64,000 nucleotides of DNA from Paraspadella gotoi (Eukaryota > Chaetognatha). How positions within the stretch are numbered: the first letter of the stretch is position 1; each line of letters begins with the position of its first letter. Location of the stretch: assembly GCA_051294375.1 (NCBI GenBank), contig CM119263.1:23648762-23712761 (forward strand), read 5' to 3'. The notes under the pieces are model-generated. The model saw nothing but the letters and a program-made list of their open reading frames with translations. It searched no databases and had not been told where the DNA came from. This document shows, piece by piece, positions 39,466-55,932 of the stretch. The position numbers and the translations under genes were made by a program.

Positions 39466-40264
39466 AAAATCGGAAGTAAAGAAAAATACTTTCTGATTCG
39501 CCATTTATTGTTTCTTTCTTTATTTATTATATTTAGTTATGTATTTAAATAAAACATTGATTTTATTATATATAGTTATGTATTTAAATAAAACAATGAA
39601 ATACCCTTAAACACTTTGCAGTTACAATTCTTTGTCGATGCGAAGAACCTTGCGATTGTGAATACCAAAAAAATGTTGACGGCGGGAGGAGAAAAAAAAG
39701 TATCGAAATTCGCAACCGAATAGCGAAACCGCAGCTGCGAATCTAAATGCAACAACTCGATGGATTAAAATTGTCAAGTGTAAAGGACAAAAATGAAATA
39801 TGACAAAAATATTCGGGATTGCGGTCTTTACCACAACGACGGAGACGTCGAGGACGACGACGAAGACGACGACGATGGAAGCGAAAATGACGGGCGGTCG
39901 AACGGCGAGGATCGAACGGGAGTCGACACCTTCGCCCGCAGGATCACGTGATTGGGAATTGTGAAAGTTTAAAGCTAAAAGTCAGGTGATTTTCAAAGAT
40001 AAAATCCTGAGGGGAATTATAACAAAGTATCGTGAATGGAGCGAACTATTTTAAGAAGGCGGTCCGTAGTAATTTCGTTGGCATCGGAATAAAACGAAAC
40101 GTTGGCGTGAAAGATACTGGCTTGACTAAAAAGTCACGTGACAAAATTACAATAAATTTTGAAAATATTTCGTCCTTTCGCTGAAACTCACATCTTTTTT
40201 AAATAACTCCCCAGGTGTTAAAAAATGATTTTTTCCGAGATTTTCATCTCTCTATCTTTCTCTT

Positions 40265-40303
<39 letters not shown>

Positions 40304-41605
40304 TTTGAAAAAACAAGCCAATTAAATATCAAGACTTATATTAACTAAGCACAATTTAAACAAACATGGCAGTTCATGAGGAGGGATCAACAAAGAACAA
40401 ATAAATACACAGTAAATATTAATATAATATCAATATATACAGTTTACAACGAAGAGAAAATTTGAAGTAGAATTAGAAAACTTATCAATATATATCTCAA
40501 TCTTTTAAAAAATAAAGCTTCGATCTGGAATTCCCACTTTTATAAGGTTAAGGTCTGAAAAAAATTGTATCCTGTTGAGACAAAATTTGGGACCTCAAAA
40601 GGAGAGAGAAGGTTTTATTAGAATAATAATAATCTGGTTCATTTCATAACCGACTGGTGCTAATCCTCGCCAGAGTAAAGAACGGGGACAAGAGTTGAGA
40701 GAGAAGAGAAAACGAAGGTTGTCAAAAATTCAAGAGGAAGAATTATGACGAATTGATGACAAATGTTAGTAGTTTTTTTTTTCGGTTTGCCGAGAATCGC
40801 TCTCTATATTTTTCTCTTCAGAATAACGATTCACAATTAAAAACTCGTTTGAAAAATAAATGTAAAAATATGAAAAAAAAACGATTAAAATTAATAATCA
40901 TCCCAGATAGTCTCCTCCCTCTAAAAAGTTTTCTGTTTCTTATGAATTACCAGGGAATAAAAGTGATAAGCCTCTTCATATATAAAAAACAAATTTAACT
41001 AAAAAAAATAAAAATAAAAAAAAAATAATTGAGATTATTTTTTGTAATAATTTAGGCATAGGAAATCCTCTTCATTATTGCCTTCGCTGTCCAAAACAAA
41101 TAAGAAAGTATTTTTTACCTTTATCTTATCTGTAAGTGTAACTCCGTTTCTTCCAGTCACTGAACTAAACCTCTCGTTTAATATTATTTTAATTATTATT
41201 CTCGACCATAATATCATTATAACAAATTCATTTAAAACAATTTTGACATCAGTATGTAAAAAGAAAAATGTGCGTTCGAAATGAAATACAACAACAAATG
41301 AAACCAAATAAGGCAGTTTCAAAGGTACGACCGCAAACAGAAGAGGACGACACTAACGGTTCCTGTTAGCGCGTCCTCCAGCGGAAGTGGGAAGGGTAAC
41401 GAGGGAAGAGGTGGTTTCTGAGGGGGAGGCATTTTGGCGTTGGGGAGAATGGGTGGTTCGACCCGTATGAACAGATATGCGTATAAAAAGCGTACGTTTT
41501 CTTTCGTGTACCCCAAGAGGGCGAGACGAAGGGGTTGCCACAAAGCAGGGCGCAGGGGAGGGTATTGTTTGGTGAATCGAGAGGGTAATACTAATAAAGA
41601 GGAGA

Positions 41606-41641
41606 GAGAAAGAGAGAGAGAGAAGGGAGAGAGAAGAGGAG

Positions 41642-41678
<37 letters not shown>

Positions 41679-41714
41679 GATGAAAGAAGAGGAGAGAGAG
41701 AGAGAGAGAGAGAG
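41606..41714. repeat. (GA)n array
   Basis: This is an interrupted GA array of about 110 bp. Comparable arrays in this block lie at 37466-37551 (CT), 38011-38071 (GA), 43160-43238 (CT) and 43663-43707 (CT). All generate false reading frames. Confidence 0.9.
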
Positions 41715-42039
41715 CGCCCTCAACAAATAGCAAAAAGAGGGAGAGCGAGCCTTGACTGATGTCGGGGCAAGAGGTATCTGGCAAAAACGTTGGTTTTTTA
41801 TTATTTTTATATTTTTGTTTTCGCTTGTTTACAAATTTCTTTTAGACCTTTTCCGGTAAATTTGATTAAATTTCAACTTATAGGTTAATTGTTGCAATGT
41901 CTCAAACCAAAAACGCAATTTTTAACTAAGCGAAAAGAGTCAAATAGTTTAAACAAATTTTTCTGTCGTTTCACTAGTCTCTCCATAAAACTTTTTACAC
42001 ACAAAAAACCAAAACAAAAGGATAAAAGGTATTTTTACT

Positions 42040-42713
42040 GGTCATATATTTTGGAAAAAAAAGTTATTTTCCTGCCGTTTTGTAGCCGTCGCCTCGGTTC
42101 GCCTTTTAAAAATGCCTTCGCCTTCTCGGGCGCGCCGTCGGAAATGCTCGCCCCGACCCGGCGAAGACTCTCGAACCCCGCGGGGCCGTGCCAGCCCTCC
42201 GCGGCCAGCTGGCCACGCCCTCCACGGGCACGCGTAGCCCCCATCGCGGCGTGTGAGCCTGATCGGGCCGCCAGCCAATGGGATCCTCGACCGGCTGAAA
42301 TTCTACGAAAGCGTCGGGCGCCATCCACGAGGGAAAGGCCGGACGCCTTGTGGCGGAGGANNNNNNNNNNATCCACGAGGGAAAGGCCGGACGCCTTGTA
42401 GCGGAGGAGGAAGAGGAGGAGGAAGAAGAGAAGGAGGATGTCGTCGTCGTCTCGGCGGGAGAGGGGGTGACGAGCCTGGGAGAGGTAGATCGGGTCACGC
42501 CGGGATTTTCCTCTGGCGTCGGTGTTGGTTCTGGGCTCTCCTCCGGCGCGACGTCGAGGACGACGTCTTCATCATCGGCGTCGTCTTTCGTCGTCGCCTG
42601 CGACACCTTGTGGACGAACCGCTTGGCGCCGACGGTCTCGACGGGAAGCGTCCCCTCGCGTTTGTAGTCGTTGGCGTGAAGGGTTTTCGTGATGGTCGTT
42701 TCTACGACGCCGC
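42040..42713 (-). CDS. minus-strand exon(s) of an unrecognised Asp/Ser/Thr-rich protein, broken by a gap
   Basis: A clean acceptor (TTACCTCCAG) at 42714 opens a frame reading VVETTITKTLHANDYKREG, TLPVETVGAKRFVHKVSQ, then an acidic DDADDEDVVLDVAPEES stretch and a Ser run. It meets the 10-N gap at 42361-42370. The incoming phase fits the donor of the exon ending at 45142, so this may be exon 3 of the secreted-protein gene. Left of the gap, two frames compete. One continues the same frame (APDAFVEFQPVEDPIG). Another contains GFESLRRVGASISDGAPEKA and stops near 42035. I could not decide the splice pattern there, and the gap makes it uncertain. Confidence 0.5.
42361..42370. other. assembly gap (10 N) flanked by a 38-bp duplication
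   Basis: The sequence ATCCACGAGGGAAAGGCCGG.. occurs at 42323-42360 and again from 42371, with one mismatch. The 48-bp offset keeps the reading frame. This is what unmerged overlapping contig ends look like. Confidence 0.95.
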
Positions 42714-43156
42714 CTGGAGGTAAGGGCGAGAATAAGGATGAACGGTAAGGTAAGTGAAGAGAGTAAATCGCTGCGAACCTCGAGGCTTTTGTAAATATTT
42801 AAATATTTAAATATTTGATCATGAGATCTTTTTTTTTATCTGCTTTTTTTTTGCAAATTTTTTTTTTCCCCTCTTTTCTGATTTCTTCTTCGAAACCTCT
42901 TATCAACTTTTTCTCCCCATTTTTTCCCTTAGTTTTTTGTACAGTTTTTCGTCTCATTAGGGCACCCTCTCTTCGACACCCTTTTTTCCACACCCCCAAT
43001 TTCCACTCCCTATATTCCACACCCCGGTTTCTCCCCTCTCCCGACAACCCACGAAGTTGAACGCAACAAAGCGAGACTTTTATATTTGGCTTCAATTTTA
43101 ACAGAAACTTTGACGGCATTCTAACGTGATGTTTTCAAAACCTTTGCTCCCTGCCG

Positions 43157-43194
<38 letters not shown>

Positions 43195-43203
43195 CTTCTC
43201 TCT

Positions 43204-43243
<40 letters not shown>

Positions 43244-43661
43244 AGATAAAACCAAAATGCGCTATTAGTAGGACTACGCGAACATACAAACTTTTTAACT
43301 TAGGATAGAAATTCTTAAGAGTTTCCGCGATTATTTATTAGACATTTCGTGCCTTTCCCTCATCCCTCGAAAAATGGAGAAAAAAAAAGCGACGCCTCCT
43401 CGAGAAACCCTAACTTTGCTCCAGCCCGACCCATCAAAAGGGAGAGGAAAAAAAACCTCGTAAAAATACTGAGTCACCCTTTTTTTTTATGGACCACTAA
43501 TCTTTTTATCCTCCAGTATGCTCTCACTCTCTCTCTCTCACTCTCACTCCAGTATGCTCTCACTCTTTACAACCAAAAAGGTGCGTTTTTTTCCAGCCAC
43601 CAAGAAAAATATTTTTCTTAGCAACCTCCTTTCCAGGACGGAACTCAAGTCCGGGCTATAA

Positions 43662-43709
<48 letters not shown>

Positions 43710-43749
43710 TCCTTTAACGAAAACACGTCGTGTTGTCATAAATCCCTTT

Positions 43750-43942
43750 ATTAATTAGTAAGACAAGGGCCGTGACGGGCCGAGGCACACTTTGAGGAGG
43801 TGTCCTCGCGAAGCTCCAATTCGTCGTAAATCAATAAAGGGTCGGAGAAGGCGAAGCGTTTATGACAACCGACGTCGCCGGCGGCGGGCGGGGCCGCTGC
43901 GGATTCGATCTTCCTTAGAGGCTTCAAAATATTCTGACGGCA
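43750..43942 (-). CDS. minus-strand terminal exon, unrecognised protein
   Basis: On the minus strand an acceptor (GTTGCCGTCAG) opens a frame with NILKPLRKIESAAAPPAAGD, VGCHKRFAFSDPLLIYDELE and a short tail ending RHGPCLTN before TAA. AATAAA follows a few bases after the stop, a good polyadenylation signal. It lies downstream of the signal-peptide exons at 45955-45142 on the same strand, but the incoming phase (0) does not match the donor at 45142 (phase 1). An exon between them is missing, or it belongs to another transcript. Confidence 0.5.
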
Positions 43943-45141
43943 ACACCACCCCTAATATCTTCTACCAAATTTATCCAATATTTCTCGAATTTAAAAAAAA
44001 AATCATATTTTGAGTAGTTCGGTCTTGATTATAAGTTTATAACTAATTACTCCTTTCATATTACTTGACACACTGATTTAAAATTATTTTGAAATGAAAA
44101 AAAGAAAAGTCGATGTATTTTGAAGCCCGTGAAGATATTGACGTCATTTCGTACTTGAGGAAAAGTTGTAAACATTAAAAGGATGTCTTTTTGTTTTCTC
44201 TTTTTAAGTATTAAAACCTAATTCAGGCGCGTCGAAATTTTTTAATTATTTACGAATGTCGACATAATTTTTTTTTTTCCTATTTTTTTTTAATTGTAAA
44301 GAATAGAATACGATTTTTTTGACGAGCTAGGGTTCAATTGAAACCTCTCAAAAATAATTATTAATTAAAAATTTTATCTCATTTATATATATTTTTTTGG
44401 GTTCTAGAAATCTCAACCTCAAGGTTTCTATTCTGTCTTAAAATTAAATAGTGTTATTTGTGAAATTTCTTAAGTAAGACAAAAAATAAAACCCCAAGTG
44501 TCCAAGAAAATCAATACAGATTAGTTCCACAACAACAACATGATGAAAAGCAACAACAACAACTTGGCTAAAATTAACGATGATAACGTGAAAAACGAAT
44601 GTGTTAAATCCATTAGAGAAGGAACGACTAATTTAGATTCAAGATCCCGAAATCTGGTCGAAAAAAAAAGTCATTTCGCACTTCGAAAAATTTGAGTCTT
44701 CCCGAGGTCATTGAACCGAGCAAAAAGTCATGACTAGAAGATGTGAAAGGGGCGGATTACCCAGTGACCACTACAGTTCTTTAACCATGTCACAGGGTTG
44801 AAGGGCTGAAATTAAACTTCTACTGTGGTCCGAAATTCCTATCGCGAAAGATAAAGTCGTTTCGGTATTAAAATGCGGAAAAAAATTCAGACCAATTCGT
44901 TTTTTATTTATTTTTTTATTTATTTGGGGACACAAAATAAAATAGTCACAAAAGACACAAAAGAGGTTTTTGAACTCTTGATATTAATTGTTCTGCTGTA
45001 GATGTGGCTAAGATTTTTGAAAATCTATTTTGAGTTATTTTTCAATCGATATCTTTTTTTATATATATATATATATATATTAAGATTTAAGAAATTAAAT
45101 GGCCACAATTTTCGAGAAAAAACTCTTAAATTTTATTTTAC

Positions 45142-45955
45142 CTCCGGCACTGTCGTTACGAAATTTCTTGAATTTGGTCAAAAAGGTGGCGCCCTGCTGC
45201 GCCAGTTGCGCGGGTCTTTTCTGCGGCTTCCTGAACCCAATGGCATCGGCGGCGGCGGAAGCTGAAGCGCCGTTGCGAACCACCGACGCCGCGGCCGATG
45301 CCACAAGCGGCCGCGCCAGTTTGGGAAGGGCGGCGACGAAGGCGTCGGTGACCGGAGACGGTTTGGACGGCGGTGCGGCGCTGTAGGCGGCGGGCGGTGT
45401 CCCCATAGCTGGCGCGGTAGAGGCGTCAACTCCGGCGTCCAACGTTCCGTCGTCGTCGGCGGCAGATCCCGTGCCGTCCTCCATTGGGGAACTTCGGAGA
45501 TTTCCAGGAAAGTCAGCGACTGGCACATTCTGGAATAAGAATAAAGAATAAACCTCTCCATTCACCTCCGTCTCTCATTTTCGCTTTTCTTTATTTACCT
45601 CTCCTCTGGCGCCATCCTCCGAAACGGCCGACGACGTCGTGGCATCGCCTCTCGAAAGCACCACCTCGTAAGCCGTCGTTTCGTTTCCGGTTTGACGCAA
45701 GACGCCAAGGCGTCGTACTTCCGGTTTTGAGGGGACGGCCGAGTCGCCGGCAGGGGCGCGCGAGTCTCGTGGAGGCGACGCCCACTGACCGATGACGACG
45801 ATTATCGCCTCGGACGACGATGACGACGACGGAGGCGCGGATTCGGCGGGAGCGGGGGCGTCGACGCGAGAGGGGGTTAGCGGAGCAGGATTCACGCGGG
45901 GCGTCAAAAACGCGTAACATACGACAAACTGCAGAAGGTATACGAAGGAATTCAT
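45142..45955 (-). CDS. secreted Ala/Ser/Pro-rich protein, first two exons
   Basis: Exon 1 (45955-45599) starts with a clear signal peptide (MNSFVYLLQFVVCYAF, then small residues). It continues Pro/Ala/Ser-rich with one hydrophobic stretch (EAIIVVIGQW), an N-glycosylation sequon (NETT) and a GTAAAT donor. Exon 2 (45529-45142) joins in phase 0 and reads NVPVADFPGNLRSSPMED, then low-complexity Ala/Ser/Pro with TDAFVAALPKLARPLVASAA and QQGATFLTKFKKFRND, ending at a GTAAAA donor in phase 1. I recognise no domain. The protein is probably exported. Candidate downstream exons lie at 43942 and 42713. Splice sites are clean, so coding status is well supported although function is unknown. Confidence 0.65.
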
Positions 45956-46441
45956 TGTCCGAAGATTGTTTTGTTAATTTTTGTATGTTTGGTTTGCTTC
46001 TGTAAAATTTCCGTTCTGCATGCAGTTTTTTTTTTATTATTATTTTATTATTTTTTTATTATTTTGCTCTTCTTAGAAAATAGATCTCAATGTGGTAGCG
46101 GCGAAAGGAGTCAAAGATCGATCCAGCAGCTGTATACACTGCAGCTGCCGCTGTCGCTGCCTCGGAGATGATTTGTCTCCACTCACACCCCGCCCTCGAT
46201 CGCGATGAATTCCCAAAGACGAAAAATCGAGAAAAATAAAGTCTTGTTTATTTATTTTTTTTATTTTTTTTTTTAAATCAGAATTCCGAGTCGTTGTTTT
46301 CGTCGTCGTCGTCGTCGTCGTCGAAGAAAAAGAAAAAAAAGGACGTCGATTGGAAGAGGAAAAAGAATTGAGGAAAAATCGGAAGAATCACGTGAAATGG
46401 GAGACGTGACGAGTTCACCTGGAAGAGAACGTGAGATGGAA

Positions 46442-46542
<101 letters not shown>

Positions 46543-46543
46543 T

Positions 46544-46907
46544 ATTTCATTTTAAATCAATTAATAAAAAGGGCTTACTGTCTCTATATCTGTTGTGTAA
46601 TGTTAATGCGTTATGTCATATGAACTATAAATTATAAAATCCGTAGATATTTAGGTGATTATCAAAATTTATTTCGAAGGAGCGCATTTAATTTTTTATT
46701 ATTTTTTAAGAAGGAAACAGAAAAATTTTTACCCTGCGTCGTGGCGATACATTTTCAAAATTTTTTTAAAAGGTTTTGGAGATATAAAAAGTATACACTT
46801 CCGCTCTTAAGGATGGAGTGACGCCCAACCAAAAGTAAATTTTAACAATTTTCTTTCCCTTCGCGATAAATCGACAAAAAATGAAATGATAATTCTGGAA
46901 GGGGAAG

Positions 46908-46981
<74 letters not shown>

Positions 46982-48453
46982 AGAGAGGAGAGAGTCCCTT
47001 AAGAAGACGATTCGTGAAAAAATTACGAAGATGAACCTGTTAAGTTTCGGAGTTTTATAGGAGAAGAGAGGAGGAAGAGGAGGAGGAAGAGGAAGATGAG
47101 GAGGATGAGTCGGGGTGGAGGCGCGCCGTCGTGAATTAGGCGAGGAGGGAAAAAATGAAAAATGATAATGAAAAAAAATATTAAAATTTAAAGGAAAACG
47201 AAAAAAAAAAAGAAAAAATGGATCGGGGACTGACGGGACCCAAAAAAAAAAAACCCTCGTTGCGCCACGGGGGCGGTAGAAAACGGACTGGATTTCGCGG
47301 GGGACGGGAACAGTTTATGAAAAATTATGAATAATTTTAATAAAAAATATTTTTCGGCAAAACTTTCAACAGTTAATGACTTAATCACGAGATTACATGT
47401 ATTGCCCTCGATTTCACATTTGTTGTTCTGTATTCCTGACTTTATGTGCTCCCTCCCACCCGACTTTCTTTCTCCTTTAGAACTACCCCCTCAACACCCT
47501 GCCCCTCAACACCCCGCACACTAAAAAAAAAAATAATTAATTGGAATCACGCTCTCGACTTCGTCGGCGAATATGAAGAGAGATTCATATTCGCGATAAA
47601 AAAAAAATTGAAGGCGAAATGAATGGATTCATAACCGAGATAGAAAACGAAAGATTGAAAGAGACAATGCTTGAAGGAGCGAGAGATTCACTATACCGTA
47701 ACTATCCGCGATGGTGAGTTTACGATTACATAAATGAATGAATGAAACGATAACCAATCGAGATTCATACACGATACGAGGCGAGATTTCTATAAAGAGA
47801 TTATGAATCGAGATTCAAAAAGATATATGAGGCGAAAGATGCAAAAAAATGGGAGATCAAAGTCGGCGTCTAAAAATCGCCGGATATCAACATTGCGCCG
47901 GGAGTTCGGGCGTTCCGCGGAGTGGGGTCGGTGGGGATAATTCGAAAGATTTCGGGGGAGTAGAGGTAGGGGGGAGAGTTGTTGGTCTGCCATAGGGTCT
48001 AGGTGTAGGAGGACCACCGGGGGCAGCTTCAGGTGCTGAAGGGGGCCTCGAGGATAGAGGCACCTCGGGACGGCAGATGCTCTCGGAAAAACAGAAGATG
48101 TAATGACGATAAAAGATTCAAAACCCTGATTCGTGGCTCCCGAGAGAGAGAGAGAGAGAGAGAGAGCAGACCGAGAGAGAGAGAGGATGAGAGAGAGAGA
48201 GAGAGAGAGAGATGAGAGAAGAGAGAGGAGGCGAGAAAGGAGAGAGAAAGGGAAGATAATTAATTTTTGCGGAAAAAAGAAAACAGCGACTTTTGCCAAT
48301 TTCTCGATTGGGCTGAGACTCAACGGAATAATAAGAATAAGAAAAAATTATTTTAATTTAATTACTGGCATAAAAGATGTTCAACACTGGTATTTAAGTA
48401 TATACACTAATTTTTGTTAGTCTATTTATATTTATATTATATTATAAATTATT

Positions 48454-48518
<65 letters not shown>

Positions 48519-49112
48519 GTCTCTCTCTCTCTTCTCTTCTTTTCTTCTTCGCACTTCTTCGACGAACCTGCGTTAAAAAAACCGTGGCCCTTCGTCAGTT
48601 CTTCACCCCGTTGAGAAGGAACCCTGGAGAGGCCAGCCTCCTCCCCCGCCGCTCCCCGATCGCAGCCCTTTTACCCCAGGGGCCGCTCGCTTCCCCCTTC
48701 GCCCCTCCGGGTCGCTCTCGAGGTTTCTGTCAGTCTCATCTCTCTCCTGAGTCTTTGTTGTTGACCGCCTCGAATGTTCTTTCTCGAACAACAACAACGA
48801 CATCCGCGAGCGAACGACAAACAAAACAATGAGGTGACCAAAAAAAAACCGGAAGATGATCGACTTCGGCAAAGATGTTTTAAAAAATGCTCTTATTAAT
48901 TTTTTTTACAGGTAGAAAAATACAAATTCTTTATGTTTATTTACAACAACGATTATTTAGTTATATGAAAAGACAGACAGTTTTTCGGTAATCATATTTT
49001 TGACCGAAAAAACTTAAGCTGAAGTGAGATAAGAATAGACTAACTTCTACCAATTACTCCCTCCATCTAATTAATTAGCCCGAACAAAAGAACTACATAT
49101 CTCTCTCTTTTT
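46544..49112. repeat. 2.57-kb segment, copy 1 (contig end before gap)
   Basis: It starts ATTTCATTTTAAAT and runs to the gap. The same segment, in the same order and orientation, begins with the first base after the gap. The copies differ mainly by one-base indels and homopolymer lengths. Copy 1 ends in about 20 bases that do not match copy 2. Contents: GA/CT arrays, AT-rich DNA, and GC-rich patches at 47890-48080 and 48560-48740. No supported gene. Confidence 0.9.
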
Positions 49113-49137
49113 NNNNNNNNNNNNNNNNNNNNNNNNN
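49113..49137. other. assembly gap (25 N)
   Basis: A fixed-size run of N separates the two copies of the 2.55-kb segment. It most likely marks contig ends that overlap but were not merged. Confidence 0.98.
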
Positions 49138-49517
49138 ATTTCATTTTAAATACAATTAATAAAAAGGGCTTACTGTCTCTATATCTGTTGTGTAATGTTA
49201 ATGCGTTATGTCATATGAACTATAAATTATAAAACTCCGTAGATATTTAGGTGATTATCAAAATTTTATTTCGAAGGAGCGCATTTAATTTTTTTTTTTT
49301 AAAGAAGGAAACAGAAAAATTTTACCCTGCGTCGTGGCGATACATTTCAAAATTTTTTTAAAAGGTTTTTGGAGATATAAAAAGTATACACTTCCGCTCC
49401 TTAAGGATGAGTGACGCCCAACCAAAGTAAATTTTAAGACATTTTTCTTTCCCTTCGCGATAAATCGACAAAAAATGAAATGATATAATTCTGAGGAAGA
49501 GAAGGAGCGGAGACAGA

Positions 49518-49592
<75 letters not shown>

Positions 49593-50761
49593 GTCCCTTA
49601 GAAGACGATTCGTGAAAAAATTACGAAGATGAACCTGTTAAGTTTCGGAGTTTTATAGGAGGAAGAGGAGGAGGAAGAGGAGGTAGGATAAGAGGTAAGC
49701 ATGAGGAAGGATGAGGTCGGGGTGGAGGCGCGCCGTCGTGATATTAGGCGAGGAGGGAAAAATGAAAAATGATAAATGAAAAAAAATATTAAAATTTAAA
49801 GGGAAAACGAAAAAAAAAAAAGAAAAAAAAAAACTGGACTCGGGGACTGACGGGACCCAAAAAAAAAAAAACCCTCGTTGCGACGGGGGCGGTAGAAAAC
49901 GGACTGGATTTCGCGGGGGAGGGGAACAGTTTATGAAAAATTATGAATAATTTAATAAAAAATATTTTTCGGAAACTTTCAACAGTTAATGACTTAATCA
50001 CGAGATACATGTATTGCCCTCGATTTCACCTATTTGTGTTCTGTATTCCTGACTTTATGTGCTCCCTCCCACCCGACTTTCTTTCTCCCTTTAGAACTAC
50101 CCCCCCTCAACACCCCTGCCCCCTCAACACCCCGCACACTAAAAAAAAAAATAATTAATTGGAATCACGCTCTCGACTTCGTCGGCGAAATATGAAGAGA
50201 GATTCATATTCGCGATAAAAAAAAAATTGAAGGCGAAATGAATGGATTCATAACCGAGATAGAAAACGAAAGATTGAAAGAGATAATGCTTGAAGGAGCG
50301 AGAGATTCATATACCGTAACTATCCGCGATGGTGAGTTTACGATTCATAAATGAATGAATGAAACGATAACCAATCGAGATTCATACACGATACGAGGCG
50401 AGATTCATAAAGAGATATGAATCGAGATTCATAAAGAGATATATGAGGCGAAAGATGCGAAAAAATGGGAGATCAAAGTCGGCGTCTAAAAAATCCGCCG
50501 GATATCAACATTACGCCCGGGAGATTCGGGCGTTCGCGGGAGTGGGGTCGGTGGGGATAATTCGAAAGATTTCGGGGAGAATAGAGGTAGGGGGGGGAGA
50601 GTTGTTGGTCTGCCATAGGGTCTAGGTGTAGGAGGACCCCGGGGGCAGCTTCAGGTGCTGAAGGGGGCCTCGAGGATAGAGGCACCTCGGGACGGCAGAT
50701 GCTCTCGGAAAAACAGAAGATGTAATGACGATAAAAGATTCAAAACCCTGATTCGTGGCTC

Positions 50762-50835
<74 letters not shown>

Positions 50836-51706
50836 AAGGGAGAGAAAGGGAGAGATAATTAATTTTTGCGGAAAAAGAAACAGCGACTTTTGCCAATTTC
50901 TCGATTTGGGCTGAGACTCAACGGAATAATAAGAATAAGAAAAAATAATTTTAATTTAATTACTGGCATAAAAGATTGTTCAACACTGGTATTTAAGTAT
51001 TACACTAATTTTTGTTAGTCTATTTATATTTTATATTTATATTTATAAAATTATTTCTTTCTCTCTCTCTCTCTCCTCTCCTCTCCTTCTCCTCTCTTCT
51101 CCTCTCCCTCTCCTCCTCTCTCTCTTCTCCTCTCTTCTCTTCTCTCTCTTCTCTTCCTGCACTTCTTCGACGAACCTGCGTTAAAAAACCCGTGGCCCTT
51201 CGTCAGTTCTTCACCCCGTTGAGAAGGAACCCCTGGAGAGGCCCAGCCTCTCCCCCCGCCCTCCCCCGATCGCAGCCCTACCTCCCAGGGGCCGCTCGCT
51301 TCCCCCTTCGCCCCTCCGGGTCGCCTCCGAGGTTTCCTGTCAGTCTCATCTCTCCTGAGTCTTTGTTGTTTGACCGCCTCGAATGTTCTTTCTCGAACAA
51401 CAACAACGACATCCGCGAGCGAACGACAAACAAAAACAATGAGGTGAACAAAAAAAAAACCGGAAGGATGATCGACTTCGCAAAGATGTTTTAAAAAAAT
51501 GCTCTTATTAATTTTTTTACAGGTAGAAAAATACAAATTCTTTATGTTTATTTACAAACAACGATTATTTAGTTATATGAAAAGACAGACAGTTTTCGGA
51601 TAATCTATTTTTGACCGAAAAAACTTAAAGCTGAAGTGAATAATGAATAGACTAACTTCTACCAAATTACTCCCTCCATCTAATAATTAGCCCGAACAAA
51701 AGAACA
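49138..51706. repeat. 2.57-kb segment, copy 2 (contig start after gap)
   Basis: This matches copy 1 from its first base. Landmarks such as AGGGCTTACTGTCTCTATATC, the GA array (about 49517-49590), CTTCAGGTGCTGAAGGGGGC and the GC-rich patch near 51170-51340 recur in order. The sequence past about 51706 is unique and leads into the kinase gene. Its right half may hold the 5' UTR or promoter of that kinase, but no transcription start can be fixed. Confidence 0.9.
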
Positions 51707-51745
51707 TACAGCCTAATCTTCACCTTTACCGAATTCGACCAATCG

Positions 51746-55210
<3,465 letters not shown>

Positions 55211-55337
55211 CGATTTCGTTGACATCCTTGGCAATGACCACTGGAAACGTCTGAACAATATCAATAAAGATTTTTTCTTTTAGACTTGGCGTGTGTCGTG
55301 CAAAATATTTAAATTTCTAGGTAATTTCCGATTTTAT

Positions 55338-55432
<95 letters not shown>

Positions 55433-55467
55433 GCCATCGGGCAGAAAGATTGACGTCATCGGAAACG

Positions 55468-55542
<75 letters not shown>

Positions 55543-55899
55543 TTCTCTCTTCTCTTCAAGTTGGGACCAGAAGCGCGGTGCGACGCGAGGGGCGGTACAT
55601 CAAAAGAATTTTGCCTCGAAACCTGGGAGGTCTTTCCCCCTTTTCTCTTCTCGTTTCCTTTCCTTTCAAATGAAATTCCCCCCCTTTTCTTTTTTTCCAC
55701 AGTTTTTTTTTTTTTCGCCGTCGCGATAGCGTCAACTCGTTAGCGCGGAATTTCTGGTTCTGTCGGGTCGATGTTGGCCACGGATTTCCCATCTAAATTT
55801 GAGGGAACTAAGGAAATAAAGAACGAAAACAGGAAGAAAAAAAAACCAGAAATAAAAAAGAAATAAAGAAAAAATAAAGAAAAAATACAAGAAAAAAAA

Positions 55900-55932
<33 letters not shown>

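Noticed and set aside
46544-51706. Genuine tandem duplication of a regulatory region
   Set aside because: The copy boundary coincides exactly with the N gap and the differences are indel-dominated, so overlap of contig ends is simpler.
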